64,000 bases of DNA from Roseateles_B sp041912595 (GCA_041912595.1 JAYRMR010000018.1:1-64000); one strand, 5' to 3'; positions 46,007 through 55,285 are shown, counted from the stretch's first letter. Notes: a model not told the origin generated them from the letters alone. Numbers and translations: made by a program.

Positions 46007-46876
46007 TCACGCCTCTGCGAAGAAGCGACTCGGCGGCATGCCCACGGCCCGCGTGACCATCGCGGAGAAGGCGCTGGCGCTGGAATAGCCGAGCTCGGCG
46101 GCGATCAGGTTCATGGGCTTCTTCTGCGCGGCCAGCTGCAGGGCATGGGCCAGCTGCAGCTGCTGGCGCCACTGGCTGAAGCTGGTGCCCAGCTCCTCAC
46201 GGAACAGGCGCGAGAGCGTGCGCGCGCTCGCACCGCATTCGGTGGCCCAGCCGTCGATGTCCGGATGGCGGGCGGGCTCGGCCATCATGGTCTCGCACAG
46301 GTGGCGCAGCCGCTTGTCGTGCGGCAGGCTCAGGCCCAGGTGGAGGCTGCGGGCGCGGCGGAGCTCGTCGATCAGCAGCTGGCACAGGGCCTGATCGCGG
46401 GCCTGGTCCAGCGGATGCTGCGGCCGGTGGCCCGGCGCGCTGTCGGGCTCGGTGGCCAGGGCCTGCAGCAGCTCGCGCATCAGCGGCGTCACCTCCAGCA
46501 CCCGGCACTGCGCCCAGGCCTGCGGCCCGCCGGCCAGGCCCAGCTGCGCCACGGCAGACTCATGCACGTACAGCGCGCGCATGTCGGCCCGCTCGACGGC
46601 GCTCACCGCATGCACGGTGTGCGGCGGGATCCACACGGCCCGCGAGGGCGGCACGAGGTAGCTGTGGCTGCGCTGCGGCCCCTCGGCCTGCACCCGCACC
46701 GCGCCGACCATGGAAAAGGCCAGCTGCGCCCACTCGTGCTGGTGGGGCTGGATGTCCATCTGGTGCTCCATCCAGCGCGCCTTGGCCCGCAGCGGGCGCT
46801 CCAGGCTGGGCTTGAAGCGCTGCGGGTCCATCGGAGGGACGCTGCGGCGCTTGCTGGGGGACTTGACCACGGTCAT
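46007..46876 (-). CDS. AraC family transcriptional regulator
   Basis: A 289-aa regulator. The N-terminal cupin-type sensor region includes HQHEWAQLAFSMVGAVRV and VPPSRAVWIPPHTVH. The C-terminal AraC double helix-turn-helix is visible as CGASARTLSRLFREELG and AAELGYSSASAFSAMVTRAVGMPPSRF. It is divergent from an MFS transporter with only 69 bp between the starts, so it very likely controls that transporter. The ligand is unknown. Confidence 0.93.
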   Translation of the reverse strand: MTVVKSPSKRRSVPPMDPQRFKPSLERPLRAKARWMEHQMDIQPHQHEWAQLAFSMVGAVRVQAEGPQRSHSYLVPPSRAVWIPPHTVHAVSAVERADMRALYVHESAVAQLGLAGGPQAWAQCRVLEVTPLMRELLQALATEPDSAPGHRPQHPLDQARDQALCQLLIDELRRARSLHLGLSLPHDKRLRHLCETMMAEPARHPDIDGWATECGASARTLSRLFREELGTSFSQWRQQLQLAHALQLAAQKKPMNLIAAELGYSSASAFSAMVTRAVGMPPSRFFAEA

Positions 46877-46945
46877 GGCTGAAATTCGAAAGAATCTGTC
46901 GGGCTATCGTAACTGCGCCGCCCCGGCCCTGCCTACATTGAGGCC

Positions 46946-48202
46946 ATGAATTCCGCAGTCCTCCCCAAGAGCCCCGCCGACCGCGCGCGGGGCGACCTCG
47001 GCACCATCAGCCTGATCGGCTTGGCGCACGGCACCAGCCACTTCTTCCACATGCTGCTGCCGCCGCTGTTCCCGGTCTTCATCCGCGAGTTCGGGCTGAG
47101 CTACTCGGAGCTGGGCCTGCTCGTGACCACCTTCTTCGTGATCTCGGGGATCGGCCAGGCGCTGGCGGGCTTTCTCGTGGACCGCACCGGCGCGCGCCCC
47201 GTGCTGTTCGCGGCCCTGAGCTGCTTTGTGCTGGCCTCCATCGCTGCGGGCACGGCACACGGCTTTGCCGGCCTGATGCTGGCCGCCGCGCTCGCCGGCC
47301 TGGGCAATTCGCCCTTCCACCCGGTGGACTTCACCATCCTCAACAAGCGCGTGTCGCCGCCCCGTCTGGGCCACGCCTTCTCGGTGCACGGCATCTCGGG
47401 CAACCTGGGCTGGGCGGGCGCGCCGGTCTTCCTGATCGGCCTGTCGGAGCTCACCGGCCAGTGGCGCCTCGCCTATGTCGGGACGGCGCTGCTGGCGCTG
47501 GCCGTGATGGCGCTGCTGCTGTGGCAGCGCGAGGCCATCGACGACCGCCAGGGCAGCTGGTCCCATGAGAAGCCCGGTCACGCGGCCGCGGCGGTCAAGG
47601 AGGAGCACCCGCTGGCCTTCCTGCGCCTGCCCTCGGTGTGGCTGTGCTTCTCGTTCTTCTTCTTCACGACCGCCGCGCTGACGGCGATCCAGAGCTTCGC
47701 GAGCCCGGCGCTCGCGGCCATGTACGGCATCACCGTGCGCTCCACGGCCTTCGTCGTGACGGGCTACATGCTGGCCGGCGCGGCGGGCATGGTGGTCGGC
47801 GGCTTCGTCGTGGCACGGGGCGGGCGCCTGGAACGCACCATCGCCTTCGCCATGGCCGGCGCCGCAGCGGCCCTGTGCCTCACGGCCACGGGCTGGCTGC
47901 CGGTGGGCCCGGCGCTGGTCGTGGCCTCGCTGGCCGGCTTCGGCACGGGCCTGGCGGGGCCCTCGCGGGACATGCTCATCAAGCGCGCCGCCCCGCCGGG
48001 CGCCACGGGGCGCGTCTACGGCATGGTCTATTCGGGCCTGGACATCGGCTTCGCGCTGGCGGCGCCCGTCTTCGGCGCGCTGATGGACCACGGGCAGACC
48101 CACGGCATCTTCTATGGCGCGGCGCTCGCGTTGCTGATGGGCATCGGCGCGGCCACGCTGGTCGGGCAGGCGCGCGGGCGGGCGGCCGCGGCGGCGGCCT
48201 GA
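46946..48202 (+). CDS. MFS transporter
   Basis: A 418-aa, 12-span major facilitator protein. Helix 1 starts TISLIGLAHGTSHFFHMLLPPLFPVF, resembling the fosmidomycin-resistance (Fsr) type. The loop 2-3 signature is recognisable as GFLVDRTGARPVLF, and a second half-copy appears at GGRLERTIAFAMAG. Drug or metabolite export is a reasonable guess from the subfamily. It is paired head to head with the AraC regulator. The next gene (ThDP enzyme) starts 89 bp on, same strand, with no proven link. Confidence 0.9.
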   Translation: MNSAVLPKSPADRARGDLGTISLIGLAHGTSHFFHMLLPPLFPVFIREFGLSYSELGLLVTTFFVISGIGQALAGFLVDRTGARPVLFAALSCFVLASIAAGTAHGFAGLMLAAALAGLGNSPFHPVDFTILNKRVSPPRLGHAFSVHGISGNLGWAGAPVFLIGLSELTGQWRLAYVGTALLALAVMALLLWQREAIDDRQGSWSHEKPGHAAAAVKEEHPLAFLRLPSVWLCFSFFFFTTAALTAIQSFASPALAAMYGITVRSTAFVVTGYMLAGAAGMVVGGFVVARGGRLERTIAFAMAGAAAALCLTATGWLPVGPALVVASLAGFGTGLAGPSRDMLIKRAAPPGATGRVYGMVYSGLDIGFALAAPVFGALMDHGQTHGIFYGAALALLMGIGAATLVGQARGRAAAAAA

Positions 48203-48291
48203 GCGTCTGGCGCCAGGCGCTAGGGAAAGCCCCGAAGCAGCCCTTGCAACAGCGCAAGGCTGCCTTCGCGGGGCGGCGCTACAGTCGCCCA

Positions 48292-50016
48292 ATGACGAAC
48301 CCCGCATCTCATCAAGCTGTATCGCGCCTTGCCGGCCACGCGCTGGTCGAGGCCCTGGTCGAACAAGGCGTCACCGATGCCTTCGGCGTTCCCGGCGAGA
48401 GCTACCTCGCCGTGCTGGATGGCTTCCACGAGCACCGCGAGCGCATCCGCTTCGTGGCCTGCCGGCAGGAGGGCGGGGCCGCCTTCATGGCCGAGGCCCA
48501 GGGCAAGCTGAGTGGCCAGCCGGGCATCTGCTTCGTGACCCGGGGCCCCGGCGCCACCAATGCCAGCATCGGCCTGCACACGGCCTTCCAGGACTCGACG
48601 CCGATGATTCTCTTCATCGGCCAGGTCGCCAGCGACCAGCGCGATCGCGAGGCCTTCCAGGAGGTGGACTACCGCCAGATGTTCGGCCCCGGCACGCTGG
48701 GCATGGCCAAGTGGGTGGGGGAGGTGCAGGACGCCGAGCGCCTGCCGGAGTACGTCGCCCGTGCCTTCCACACCGCGATGCAGGGCCGCCCCGGCCCCGT
48801 CGTGCTCGTGCTGCCCGAGGACATGCTGACGAAGCAGATCAGCGCCCCGATCCTGCCGCGCGTGCGCGTGGCCGAGGCCGCGCCCAGCCCCGCGGCGCTG
48901 GCCGAGCTGCGCGAGCGCCTGGCGGCGGCGAAGCGCCCCTTCGTGATCGCGGGCGGCGGTGGCTGGACGCCCGAGAGCACCGCCGCGCTGCAGCAGTTCG
49001 CTGAAGGCTGGCAGCTGCCCGTGGGCTGCGCCTTCCGCTTCCAGGATCTCTTCGACAACCACCACCCGCTCTATGCCGGCGACGTCGGCATCGGCATCAA
49101 TCCGAAGCTGGCGCAGCGCGTGCGCGAGGCGGACCTGATCCTCGCCATCGGCCCGCGCCTCGGCGAGATGACCACCGGCGGCTACACGCTGCTGCAGGCG
49201 CCGCTGCCGGACCAGGACCTCATCCACATCCATGCCGGCGCCGAGGAACTGGGGCGCGTCTATGCCGCCGAGCTCATGATCAACGCCAGCATGCGCTGCG
49301 CCGCCCCGGCCCTGGCCACGCTGGCACCGCCGGCGGCCTGCGCCTGGACGGCCTGGACGGAGGCCGCGCATGCGGACTACGAGGCCAATCTCGTCGCCCA
49401 GCCGGTCACGCCGCTGGACATGGCGGAGGTGGTGAAGACCCTCTCGCAACAGCTGCCCGAGGGCACCGTCTTCACGAACGGCGCGGGCAACTACAGCGGC
49501 TGGCTGCACCGCTTCCACCGCTACACCGGTCTGCACCGGCACGGCCGCACGCAGCTCGCACCGACCAGCGGGGCCATGGGCTACGGCCTGCCCGCCGCGG
49601 TGGCGGCCGCGCTGCTGCAGTCGCGCTGGGTGGTCAACATCGCGGGCGACGGGGACTTCCTCATGAACGGCCAGGAGCTGGCCACCGCCACCGGCTACGG
49701 CGCCCGCAAGCTGCTGTGCGTGGTGGTGGACAACGGCACCTACGGCACGATCCGCATGCACCAGGAGCGCGAGTACCCAGGGCGAGTCTCGGGCAGCGAC
49801 CTCTACAACCCGGACTTCGCCGCGTTGGCCCAGGCCTATGGCTGGGCCTCGCACCGCATCGAGAAGACCGCGGACTTCGAGCCCGCGCTGCGCGCCGCCA
49901 TCGCCGAGGAGCGCCCCACGCTGCTGCACCTGCGGCTCTCGAGCGACGTCTCGACGAGCCGCAGCACGCTCACCGCGATCCGCGAGGCCGCCCGGCAGCG
50001 CCTGGGCGAGGGCTGA
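48292..50016 (+). CDS. Thiamine-diphosphate-dependent enzyme, acetolactate-synthase-like
   Basis: A 574-aa ThDP enzyme with the three-domain layout of acetolactate synthase/benzoylformate decarboxylase. The catalytic Glu60 is in RQEGGAAFMAEAQGK, with TRGPGATNASIG after it. A central domain follows, then a ThDP domain with the GDGDFLMNGQEL...VVDNGTYGTI metal-binding stretch. The start is at MTNPASHQAVSRLAG; the open frame runs far upstream inside the MFS gene. There is no small regulatory subunit gene next to it, so it is probably not the biosynthetic IlvB. The substrate is undetermined. Confidence 0.9.
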   Translation: MTNPASHQAVSRLAGHALVEALVEQGVTDAFGVPGESYLAVLDGFHEHRERIRFVACRQEGGAAFMAEAQGKLSGQPGICFVTRGPGATNASIGLHTAFQDSTPMILFIGQVASDQRDREAFQEVDYRQMFGPGTLGMAKWVGEVQDAERLPEYVARAFHTAMQGRPGPVVLVLPEDMLTKQISAPILPRVRVAEAAPSPAALAELRERLAAAKRPFVIAGGGGWTPESTAALQQFAEGWQLPVGCAFRFQDLFDNHHPLYAGDVGIGINPKLAQRVREADLILAIGPRLGEMTTGGYTLLQAPLPDQDLIHIHAGAEELGRVYAAELMINASMRCAAPALATLAPPAACAWTAWTEAAHADYEANLVAQPVTPLDMAEVVKTLSQQLPEGTVFTNGAGNYSGWLHRFHRYTGLHRHGRTQLAPTSGAMGYGLPAAVAAALLQSRWVVNIAGDGDFLMNGQELATATGYGARKLLCVVVDNGTYGTIRMHQEREYPGRVSGSDLYNPDFAALAQAYGWASHRIEKTADFEPALRAAIAEERPTLLHLRLSSDVSTSRSTLTAIREAARQRLGEG

Positions 50017-50050
50017 CGGTGCGCTCGCCGCACTCTGGGACAATGCCGGC

Positions 50051-50266
50051 ATGAACGACATCGAATTCCAACTGCGCGGCGAGTACATCGAGCTGGACAA
50101 GCTGCTCAAGGCCACCGGCATCGCCGGCAGCGGCGGGCAGGCCCGCGTGATGATCACGGACGGCCTCGTCACCGTGGACGGCCAGCCCGAGCATCGCAAG
50201 ACGGCCAAGATCCGGGCGGGCCAGCGCGTGAGCGCGCAGGGCCAGGACGTCCGCGTCGTGGCCTGA
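50051..50266 (+). CDS. S4-domain RNA-binding protein
   Basis: A 71-aa protein that is essentially one S4 domain: YIELDKLLKATGIAGSGGQARVMI, then GLVTVDGQPEHRKTAKIRAGQRV. It resembles E. coli YbcJ and related small S4 proteins thought to bind structured RNA such as rRNA or tRNA. The start at MNDIEFQL follows a short gap after the ThDP gene and precedes the RraA-like gene by 23 bp, so a three-gene transcript is possible. Confidence 0.9.
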   Translation: MNDIEFQLRGEYIELDKLLKATGIAGSGGQARVMITDGLVTVDGQPEHRKTAKIRAGQRVSAQGQDVRVVA

Positions 50267-50289
50267 AGCCTCGCCCACTCGGAGCCGCC

Positions 50290-50784
50290 ATGGACTTCAG
50301 CACCTGTGACATCTGCGACCGCTTCAAGGGCGACAGCAGCGGCGCGCTGCGCGTCCTGCCCGGCGGGCGCTACCTGAGCTACGGCGGCCGCGAGCGCTTC
50401 GCCGGCCCCATCAGCACCGTGCGCTGCCTGGACGACAACAGCGCCGTCAAGGCGGCCGTCGAGTCCCCGGGCCAGGGGCGTGTGCTGGTGGTGGACGGCG
50501 GTGCATCGATGCAGCGCGCGCTGCTGGGCGGCAATCTGGCCGCCGCTGCCGCGCGCAACGGCTGGGCCGGCCTCGTGATCCACGGCTGCGTGCGCGACCG
50601 CGCCGAGTTGCGCGCCGCCGAGGTCGGCATCCTGGCGCTGGGCCATGTGCCGCTGCCCACGGACCGCCAGGGCCAGGGCTCGACCGACGTCCCCCTGCAG
50701 CTGCACGGCCTGGTGCTGCGCCCCGGCGAGTGGCTCTACGCCGACGAGGACGGCTGCGTGGTCCTGCCCCAGCGCCTGGACTGA
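50290..50784 (+). CDS. RraA-like / HMG aldolase family protein
   Basis: A 164-aa protein of the RraA family. In gammaproteobacteria RraA inhibits RNase E; many homologues are class II 4-hydroxy-4-methyl-2-oxoglutarate aldolases. Visible signatures are CDICDRFKGDSS, VVDGGASMQRALLGGNLA and GLVIHGCVRDRAEL, whose Arg-Asp pair is the aldolase metal/substrate site. With the catalytic residues present, the aldolase function is as likely as RNase E control; the sequence cannot decide. Ends 37 bp before the converging GGDEF-EAL gene. Confidence 0.9.
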   Translation: MDFSTCDICDRFKGDSSGALRVLPGGRYLSYGGRERFAGPISTVRCLDDNSAVKAAVESPGQGRVLVVDGGASMQRALLGGNLAAAAARNGWAGLVIHGCVRDRAELRAAEVGILALGHVPLPTDRQGQGSTDVPLQLHGLVLRPGEWLYADEDGCVVLPQRLD

Positions 50785-50821
50785 GCGCCCGGCCTGCGCG
50801 CCAGCCGAGGCGCGCGGCCGC

Positions 50822-52999
50822 TCAGGCCCGGCGTGCGCGGGTGGCGTCCTGCTGCTGCCGCAGCCAGGCACTCATCGCCGCCGCATCCATGGGCCGGCCG
50901 AACAGCCAGCCCTGGCCGATCTGGCAGCCCAGGCGCAGCAGCGTCTCGCGCTGCGCCTCGGTCTCCACGCCTTCCGCCACCACGCTCAGGTCCAGGGCCT
51001 GGCCGATGCTGATGACGGCGCTCGCGAGCGCACGGTCGTCGGGGTCGGTGTCGAGATCGCGCACGAAGCTCTTGTCCAGCTTGACCTCCGACACCGGCAA
51101 GCGCTTGAGATAGCCGAGGCTCGAGTAGCCCGTGCCGAAGTCATCCACCGAGAGTCGCACGCCCATCGCGTCCAGCGCCTGCAGCTGCTCGCGCGGGCGG
51201 CCGCTCTCGTCCAGCATCAGGCGCTCGGTGACCTCCAGCGTCAGCTGCGAGGCCTGCAGGCCGTTGCGCTGCAGCTGCTGCTGGACGTGGGCCGCGACGT
51301 CGTCCTGCACGAAGCGCAGCGCCGAGACGTTGACCGACACGTTCAGGCCCTGCAGGCCGTCGGCCTGCCAGTCGCGCAGCTGGCGGCAGGCGGCCTCGAG
51401 GACCCAGGCATCCAGCGCGTTGATGAGCCCGCACTCCTCGGCGACGGGAATGAAGCGGTCCGGCGGCACCCAGCCCCGCGTGGGATGCGGCCAGCGCAGC
51501 AGCACCTCCATGCCCAGCATCCGCCGCTCGGCCAGTGCCATCTTGGGCTGGAAGTGCAGCTCCAGCCGACCCGTGTTGAGGGCCTGGCGCAGCTCGGACT
51601 CCAGCGTCAGCCGCTCGTCCAGCGACTGGTTCATCGAGGCGAGGAAGTAGCGACTGCAGTTGCGGCCCGCCTGCTTGGCCTCGTACATGGCGATGTCGGC
51701 GTTCTTGAGCAGCGGCTCGAAGCTCTGCCCGTCGTCGGGGCAGGTGCTGATGCCGATGCTCGCGCTGAGGTTGAGGTGCACGCCGCTGGCCAGCTGCACC
51801 GGCGCGGCCAGCGAAGCATGGAGCTTCTGCGCGACATGCATCGCGTCCAGTGCGTGGCAGCCGGGCAGCATCAGCACGAACTCGTCGCCGCCCAGGCGGG
51901 CGAGCGTGTCGGTGTCGCGCAGCACGCTGCCCAGGCGCCGAGCGGCCTCGCGCAGCACCTCGTCGCCGGCGGCGTGGCCCAGGGAATCGTTGACGGTCTT
52001 GAAGCGGTCGAGGTCCAGCAGCAGGAGCGAGGAGGGCTGATCCAGGCGCAGCGACATCTGCAGCGCCTGCTGAGCGCGGTCCGTGAAGAGCGTGCGGTTG
52101 GGCAGGCCGGTGACGCTGTCGTAGTAGGCCAGGCGCTCGATCTCGCGCTGGCTCTCCTCGTGCTGCAGGGCGAGCTGGCACAGCTGTGCGCAAGCCTCGA
52201 CCATGCGGCGATGGAAGGGCGCGACGCAGCGGACCTCGCGGTAGTACAGCGCGAAGGTCGCGCCCACATGGCCGTCGGGCAGGAAGATGGGCGTCGACCA
52301 GCAGGCTGCCAGGCCGAAGGCCGTCGCCAGGGGGCGGAAGGGTTCCCACAGCCAGTCGCTGGCGATGTCCCGCACCTCGACGGGCTCGCGCCGCCAGGCG
52401 GCCGTGCCGCAGCTGCCGGCCTGCGGGCCGATGGGGACGCCGTCGATCGCGGCGCTGAAGGCGGCGGGCAGGCTCGGCGCGGCGAGCGGATGGACGCGCC
52501 CTTCGCGGTCCACGGCCAGCACGCTGCAGATCACGCTCGGGTCGAGCGCCTCCACGCGCCGGCACAGCAGGTCCATCACCACCTGCAACGGCCGGCCCGA
52601 GGCCACGGCTTCGAGGACCTCGCGTTGGAGGATGTCGATGGCATGGCGCTCGCGCCGCTCGTCCAGCGGCGTGAGGACCAGCGCCAGCAGCCCGTTCCGG
52701 GCGTCGCCGTCCAGCGCACGCAGCTGGCCCTCGACCTGCAGGCTCGTGCCGTCGCTCAGCCGGAGCGTCAGCGGCCGCAGGGCCGGGAGGTCATCGAACC
52801 AGGCGTGCCACTGGGCGGCGTCGAGGCCATGCACGCAGTCGAGCAGCGAGCGCGCGCTGCCCACCCAGTGCTCAAAGGCGGCACTGCGGCGCTCGATGCG
52901 GGCTTGCGCATCCACCCAGGCGACCCCGATGCCGGCGGCCTCCAAGGTCCGCTCCAGCAGATGCCCGGACGGCGGCACGGGCTGCACGGTGGCTGTCAT
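50822..52999 (-). CDS. PAS-GAF-GGDEF-EAL cyclic-di-GMP protein
   Basis: A 725-aa cytoplasmic signalling protein with no transmembrane helix. Order: PAS-like segment (about 15-130), GAF (about 140-280, ending RMVEACAQLCQLAL), GGDEF and EAL. The GGDEF active site RLGGDEFVLML is intact near residue 370. An RDTD inhibitory site lies five residues upstream, so diguanylate cyclase activity with product inhibition is plausible. The EAL domain has GMEVLLRWPHP (EVL variant) near residue 495, plus LEVTERL, DDFGTGYSSLGYL and KLDKSFV, so the metal ligands appear present. Net activity cannot be predicted. Confidence 0.94.
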   Translation of the reverse strand: MTATVQPVPPSGHLLERTLEAAGIGVAWVDAQARIERRSAAFEHWVGSARSLLDCVHGLDAAQWHAWFDDLPALRPLTLRLSDGTSLQVEGQLRALDGDARNGLLALVLTPLDERRERHAIDILQREVLEAVASGRPLQVVMDLLCRRVEALDPSVICSVLAVDREGRVHPLAAPSLPAAFSAAIDGVPIGPQAGSCGTAAWRREPVEVRDIASDWLWEPFRPLATAFGLAACWSTPIFLPDGHVGATFALYYREVRCVAPFHRRMVEACAQLCQLALQHEESQREIERLAYYDSVTGLPNRTLFTDRAQQALQMSLRLDQPSSLLLLDLDRFKTVNDSLGHAAGDEVLREAARRLGSVLRDTDTLARLGGDEFVLMLPGCHALDAMHVAQKLHASLAAPVQLASGVHLNLSASIGISTCPDDGQSFEPLLKNADIAMYEAKQAGRNCSRYFLASMNQSLDERLTLESELRQALNTGRLELHFQPKMALAERRMLGMEVLLRWPHPTRGWVPPDRFIPVAEECGLINALDAWVLEAACRQLRDWQADGLQGLNVSVNVSALRFVQDDVAAHVQQQLQRNGLQASQLTLEVTERLMLDESGRPREQLQALDAMGVRLSVDDFGTGYSSLGYLKRLPVSEVKLDKSFVRDLDTDPDDRALASAVISIGQALDLSVVAEGVETEAQRETLLRLGCQIGQGWLFGRPMDAAAMSAWLRQQQDATRARRA

Positions 53000-53150
53000 G
53001 GCGTTTCTCCCTGGCCAATTCAGTCGATTGTGCCGGGCACGCGTCCGAGGATGACGTGATGTGTATCAAGAGGCCGCGGCCACACCGTGGTTGACCGCAG
53101 ACAGGTCGGCTTCTCGTGACCGATCGCACGGGCGGGCGCCCGTCGAAGGC

Positions 53151-53714
53151 TCAGGCGGCCTGCGTCACCAGCAGCCCGCCGCTCGTGAAGAACTGGCCGG
53201 CGCCCAGGTGGTGCAGGGCGCGCCGCTGCACCTCGGGCTGATCCACCCAGCGGCCGTCGACGAAGGCCCAGTCCTCGGCCCAGGCGTGCACCACCTCGGC
53301 CAGGAAGAGGTCGTAGCGATGCTCGACATAGGGCTCGGGATAGACCACGCACTCCAGCCAGGCGAGGCAGCCCTCGATCAGCGGGGCGTCCACCTTCTGG
53401 CCCGGGCGGGCCTGGATGCCGTAGCGGGCGAATTTGTCGAGGTCCCGGCCGCTCACATGGCCGACGTCGGCCGTGAGCTGGGCCTGGCCGGCGCAGGGCA
53501 CGGCCAGCACGAATTCGCCGGAGGCATCGACGAGCTCACGGGTGTACGTGGCCTTGTCGATCACCACGGCCACCTTGGGCGGGCTGAAGTCCAGGGGCAT
53601 GTTCCAGGCCGCGGCCATGACATCACGCCGGCCCTCGTGCTGGCTGGCCACCAGCACGGTGGGCCCGTGGTTGAGGAGACGACTGACTTGGCGGAGATCG
53701 ACAGGAACGCGCAT
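53151..53714 (-). CDS. Flavin reductase family protein
   Basis: A 187-aa FMN-binding split-barrel protein of the flavin reductase-like family. It shows GPTVLVASQHEGRRDVMAAAW, PPKVAVVIDKATYTRELV and GEFVLAVPC, the FMN-binding core. The ATG giving MRVPVDLRQVSRL is preferred over an upstream TTG. Proteins of this sort reduce free flavin for monooxygenases or act as flavoproteins of unknown use; no monooxygenase gene is adjacent. It lies 151 bp upstream of the GGDEF-EAL gene on the same strand. Confidence 0.9.
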   Translation of the reverse strand: MRVPVDLRQVSRLLNHGPTVLVASQHEGRRDVMAAAWNMPLDFSPPKVAVVIDKATYTRELVDASGEFVLAVPCAGQAQLTADVGHVSGRDLDKFARYGIQARPGQKVDAPLIEGCLAWLECVVYPEPYVEHRYDLFLAEVVHAWAEDWAFVDGRWVDQPEVQRRALHHLGAGQFFTSGGLLVTQAA

Positions 53715-53857
53715 GGGAAGAAGGGGACAGGCGGTACAGCTCAAGGCCTGCGTCAGGCCAAGCAGCGATTGTCCGCAGCCCTACTTCTGCCGTCAGGATC
53801 GAAAGGCAAGAGGATGTAGCAAGGTGTTGCAAAACGGATCGGGATTTGCCCGGGGTC

Positions 53858-53878
53858 AAGCCCCCGCTTGGGGGTTTT
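53858..53878 (+). terminator. Orphan intrinsic terminator on the + strand
   Basis: AAGCCCCC and GGGGGTTT pair around GCTT (with one G-T pair) and run into TTTT on the + strand. Both flanking genes are on the minus strand, so no annotated + transcript explains it. Confidence 0.6.
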
Positions 53879-53950
53879 GACGGTTTCGTTGCAGATTCGT
53901 ATCAGCGGTGGGCGCAGATCGCCCCGCGCCAGATACCACTGCCTGACCGA

Positions 53951-55285
53951 TCACGGTGTGCGCGCAGACCGCTCGGGGCCGAGCGCCGCGGCCCATTCGC
54001 CGCCCTGGGCGATGGCCTTCAGGGTCTCGCGCTGGCGGGGCTGGGCGTCGCAGGGTTGTTCCTCCCAGCCGTTGCGGAACTGGACCTCCATGAAGCGCGA
54101 GAAATCAGCCTCTCCCACGGTGCGGACGAAACTCGCACGCGACTGCCAGACCGCTTGCTCGCCGTCGCCATTGGCGGCGGCCATGCGGAGGCTGGCGATC
54201 CGGTCGTGCAGCGACGGCTGGGGCAGGGTCCAGAGCAGCTCGGCCGCCCGGCGGCAGGCGGCCTGCCGATCGGGGCTGCCGTCCGTCTCTGGCGGCGTGC
54301 AGGCCTTGAGAATGGCACTTGTGGCGCCGAGGGGCGGCCAGAAGTCCGACTGTTGGCTGATCAGACTCAGACCTTCCTGGAGCGCGAGGCCCGGCACCTC
54401 ACGCTCCACCAGTGGCAGCAGCAGGCCCATGAAGTCCTCCCGGTAGCTGCGGGCGTAGCGTGCAGCGCGGATGCCCGGCCAATGGGCGGGCGGGATGTCC
54501 GTGCCCCGGGCATCAGGCAGCCAGGCCAGCAGGTTCTCCGGCTCGATCTCGTGCCAGGGCTTCAGCGTGGCGGGACCACACGCGGGCCCGTCAAAGCAAT
54601 AGGAGCGGGCGATCCGCCAGAGATGCCAGACCAGGGGATCGCGGCTGCCTTCGGCCAGCGCGCGGAGGGCCCTCATGTGGGGCGCGTCTTGGCTTCCGTA
54701 GTTGGCGCGGGTGCCGAGGAAGGCGGCCGCGGCACGGCTCCGGACATCGCCGCGCGCCTGGAGTTGTGCGATCCATTGCTGGAACAGGCGCTGCTTGACG
54801 CCCTCGCGCGCCTGCAGACCCACATCCTGCAGCCTGGCGGTGACGCGCGCGCTCATGTCGACCTCGCTGGCGCTGAAGTCCACCGGCGTGGCCCGCTCCA
54901 CCGCGGCCATGGCCTGCCGATGCGCCGCTTGGCCGTGGCTGCACCATTGCTTCTCGATCTCCGCGACCTTCTCGGGTGGCAGGCCCCAGGGGCGCCGGGC
55001 GACCACGGCGCTCGAGGGGGCGGAGGCTGCGGAGACGCCGGAGGCAAGGGACGCGGAAGGTAGCGCGGTGATGCCCGGGCGACTGGCGGTTGATGTGGCA
55101 GCTGATGTTGCCGCGAGCCCTGCAGGCGTCCCGGCATGAACGCCGGCGCCGGCCTCGCCGCTGCGCGCCATCATCCACCCGCCGACACCCGCGCCCGCCG
55201 CCAGCACGGCGCCCAGCACCATGCCCAGACGCACGCGCCGGCCGCCGCGCCCGCCCTCATCGGTCCTTGTTGTCATGGGCGGCAT
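53951..55285 (-). CDS. Membrane-anchored protein of unknown function, 444 aa
   Basis: No family recognised. A basic N-terminus precedes one hydrophobic helix (LGMVLGAVLAAGAGVGGWMMA), then an Ala/Ser/Thr linker. The extracytoplasmic part of about 340 residues is mainly helical, rich in Trp and Arg, with six cysteines (for example EKQWCSHG, SYCFDGPACGP, ILKACTPPE, AACRRAAELL) that could form disulfides. Start at MPPMTTRTDE; a second ATG three codons in is equally good. It is 61 bp upstream of serB on the same strand. Confidence 0.75.
   Translation of the reverse strand: MPPMTTRTDEGGRGGRRVRLGMVLGAVLAAGAGVGGWMMARSGEAGAGVHAGTPAGLAATSAATSTASRPGITALPSASLASGVSAASAPSSAVVARRPWGLPPEKVAEIEKQWCSHGQAAHRQAMAAVERATPVDFSASEVDMSARVTARLQDVGLQAREGVKQRLFQQWIAQLQARGDVRSRAAAAFLGTRANYGSQDAPHMRALRALAEGSRDPLVWHLWRIARSYCFDGPACGPATLKPWHEIEPENLLAWLPDARGTDIPPAHWPGIRAARYARSYREDFMGLLLPLVEREVPGLALQEGLSLISQQSDFWPPLGATSAILKACTPPETDGSPDRQAACRRAAELLWTLPQPSLHDRIASLRMAAANGDGEQAVWQSRASFVRTVGEADFSRFMEVQFRNGWEEQPCDAQPRQRETLKAIAQGGEWAAALGPERSARTP

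Noticed and set aside
45594..46172. Several short frames upstream of nadA
   Set aside because: They are translations of the 85-bp repeat and REP-like element and repeat the same peptide.
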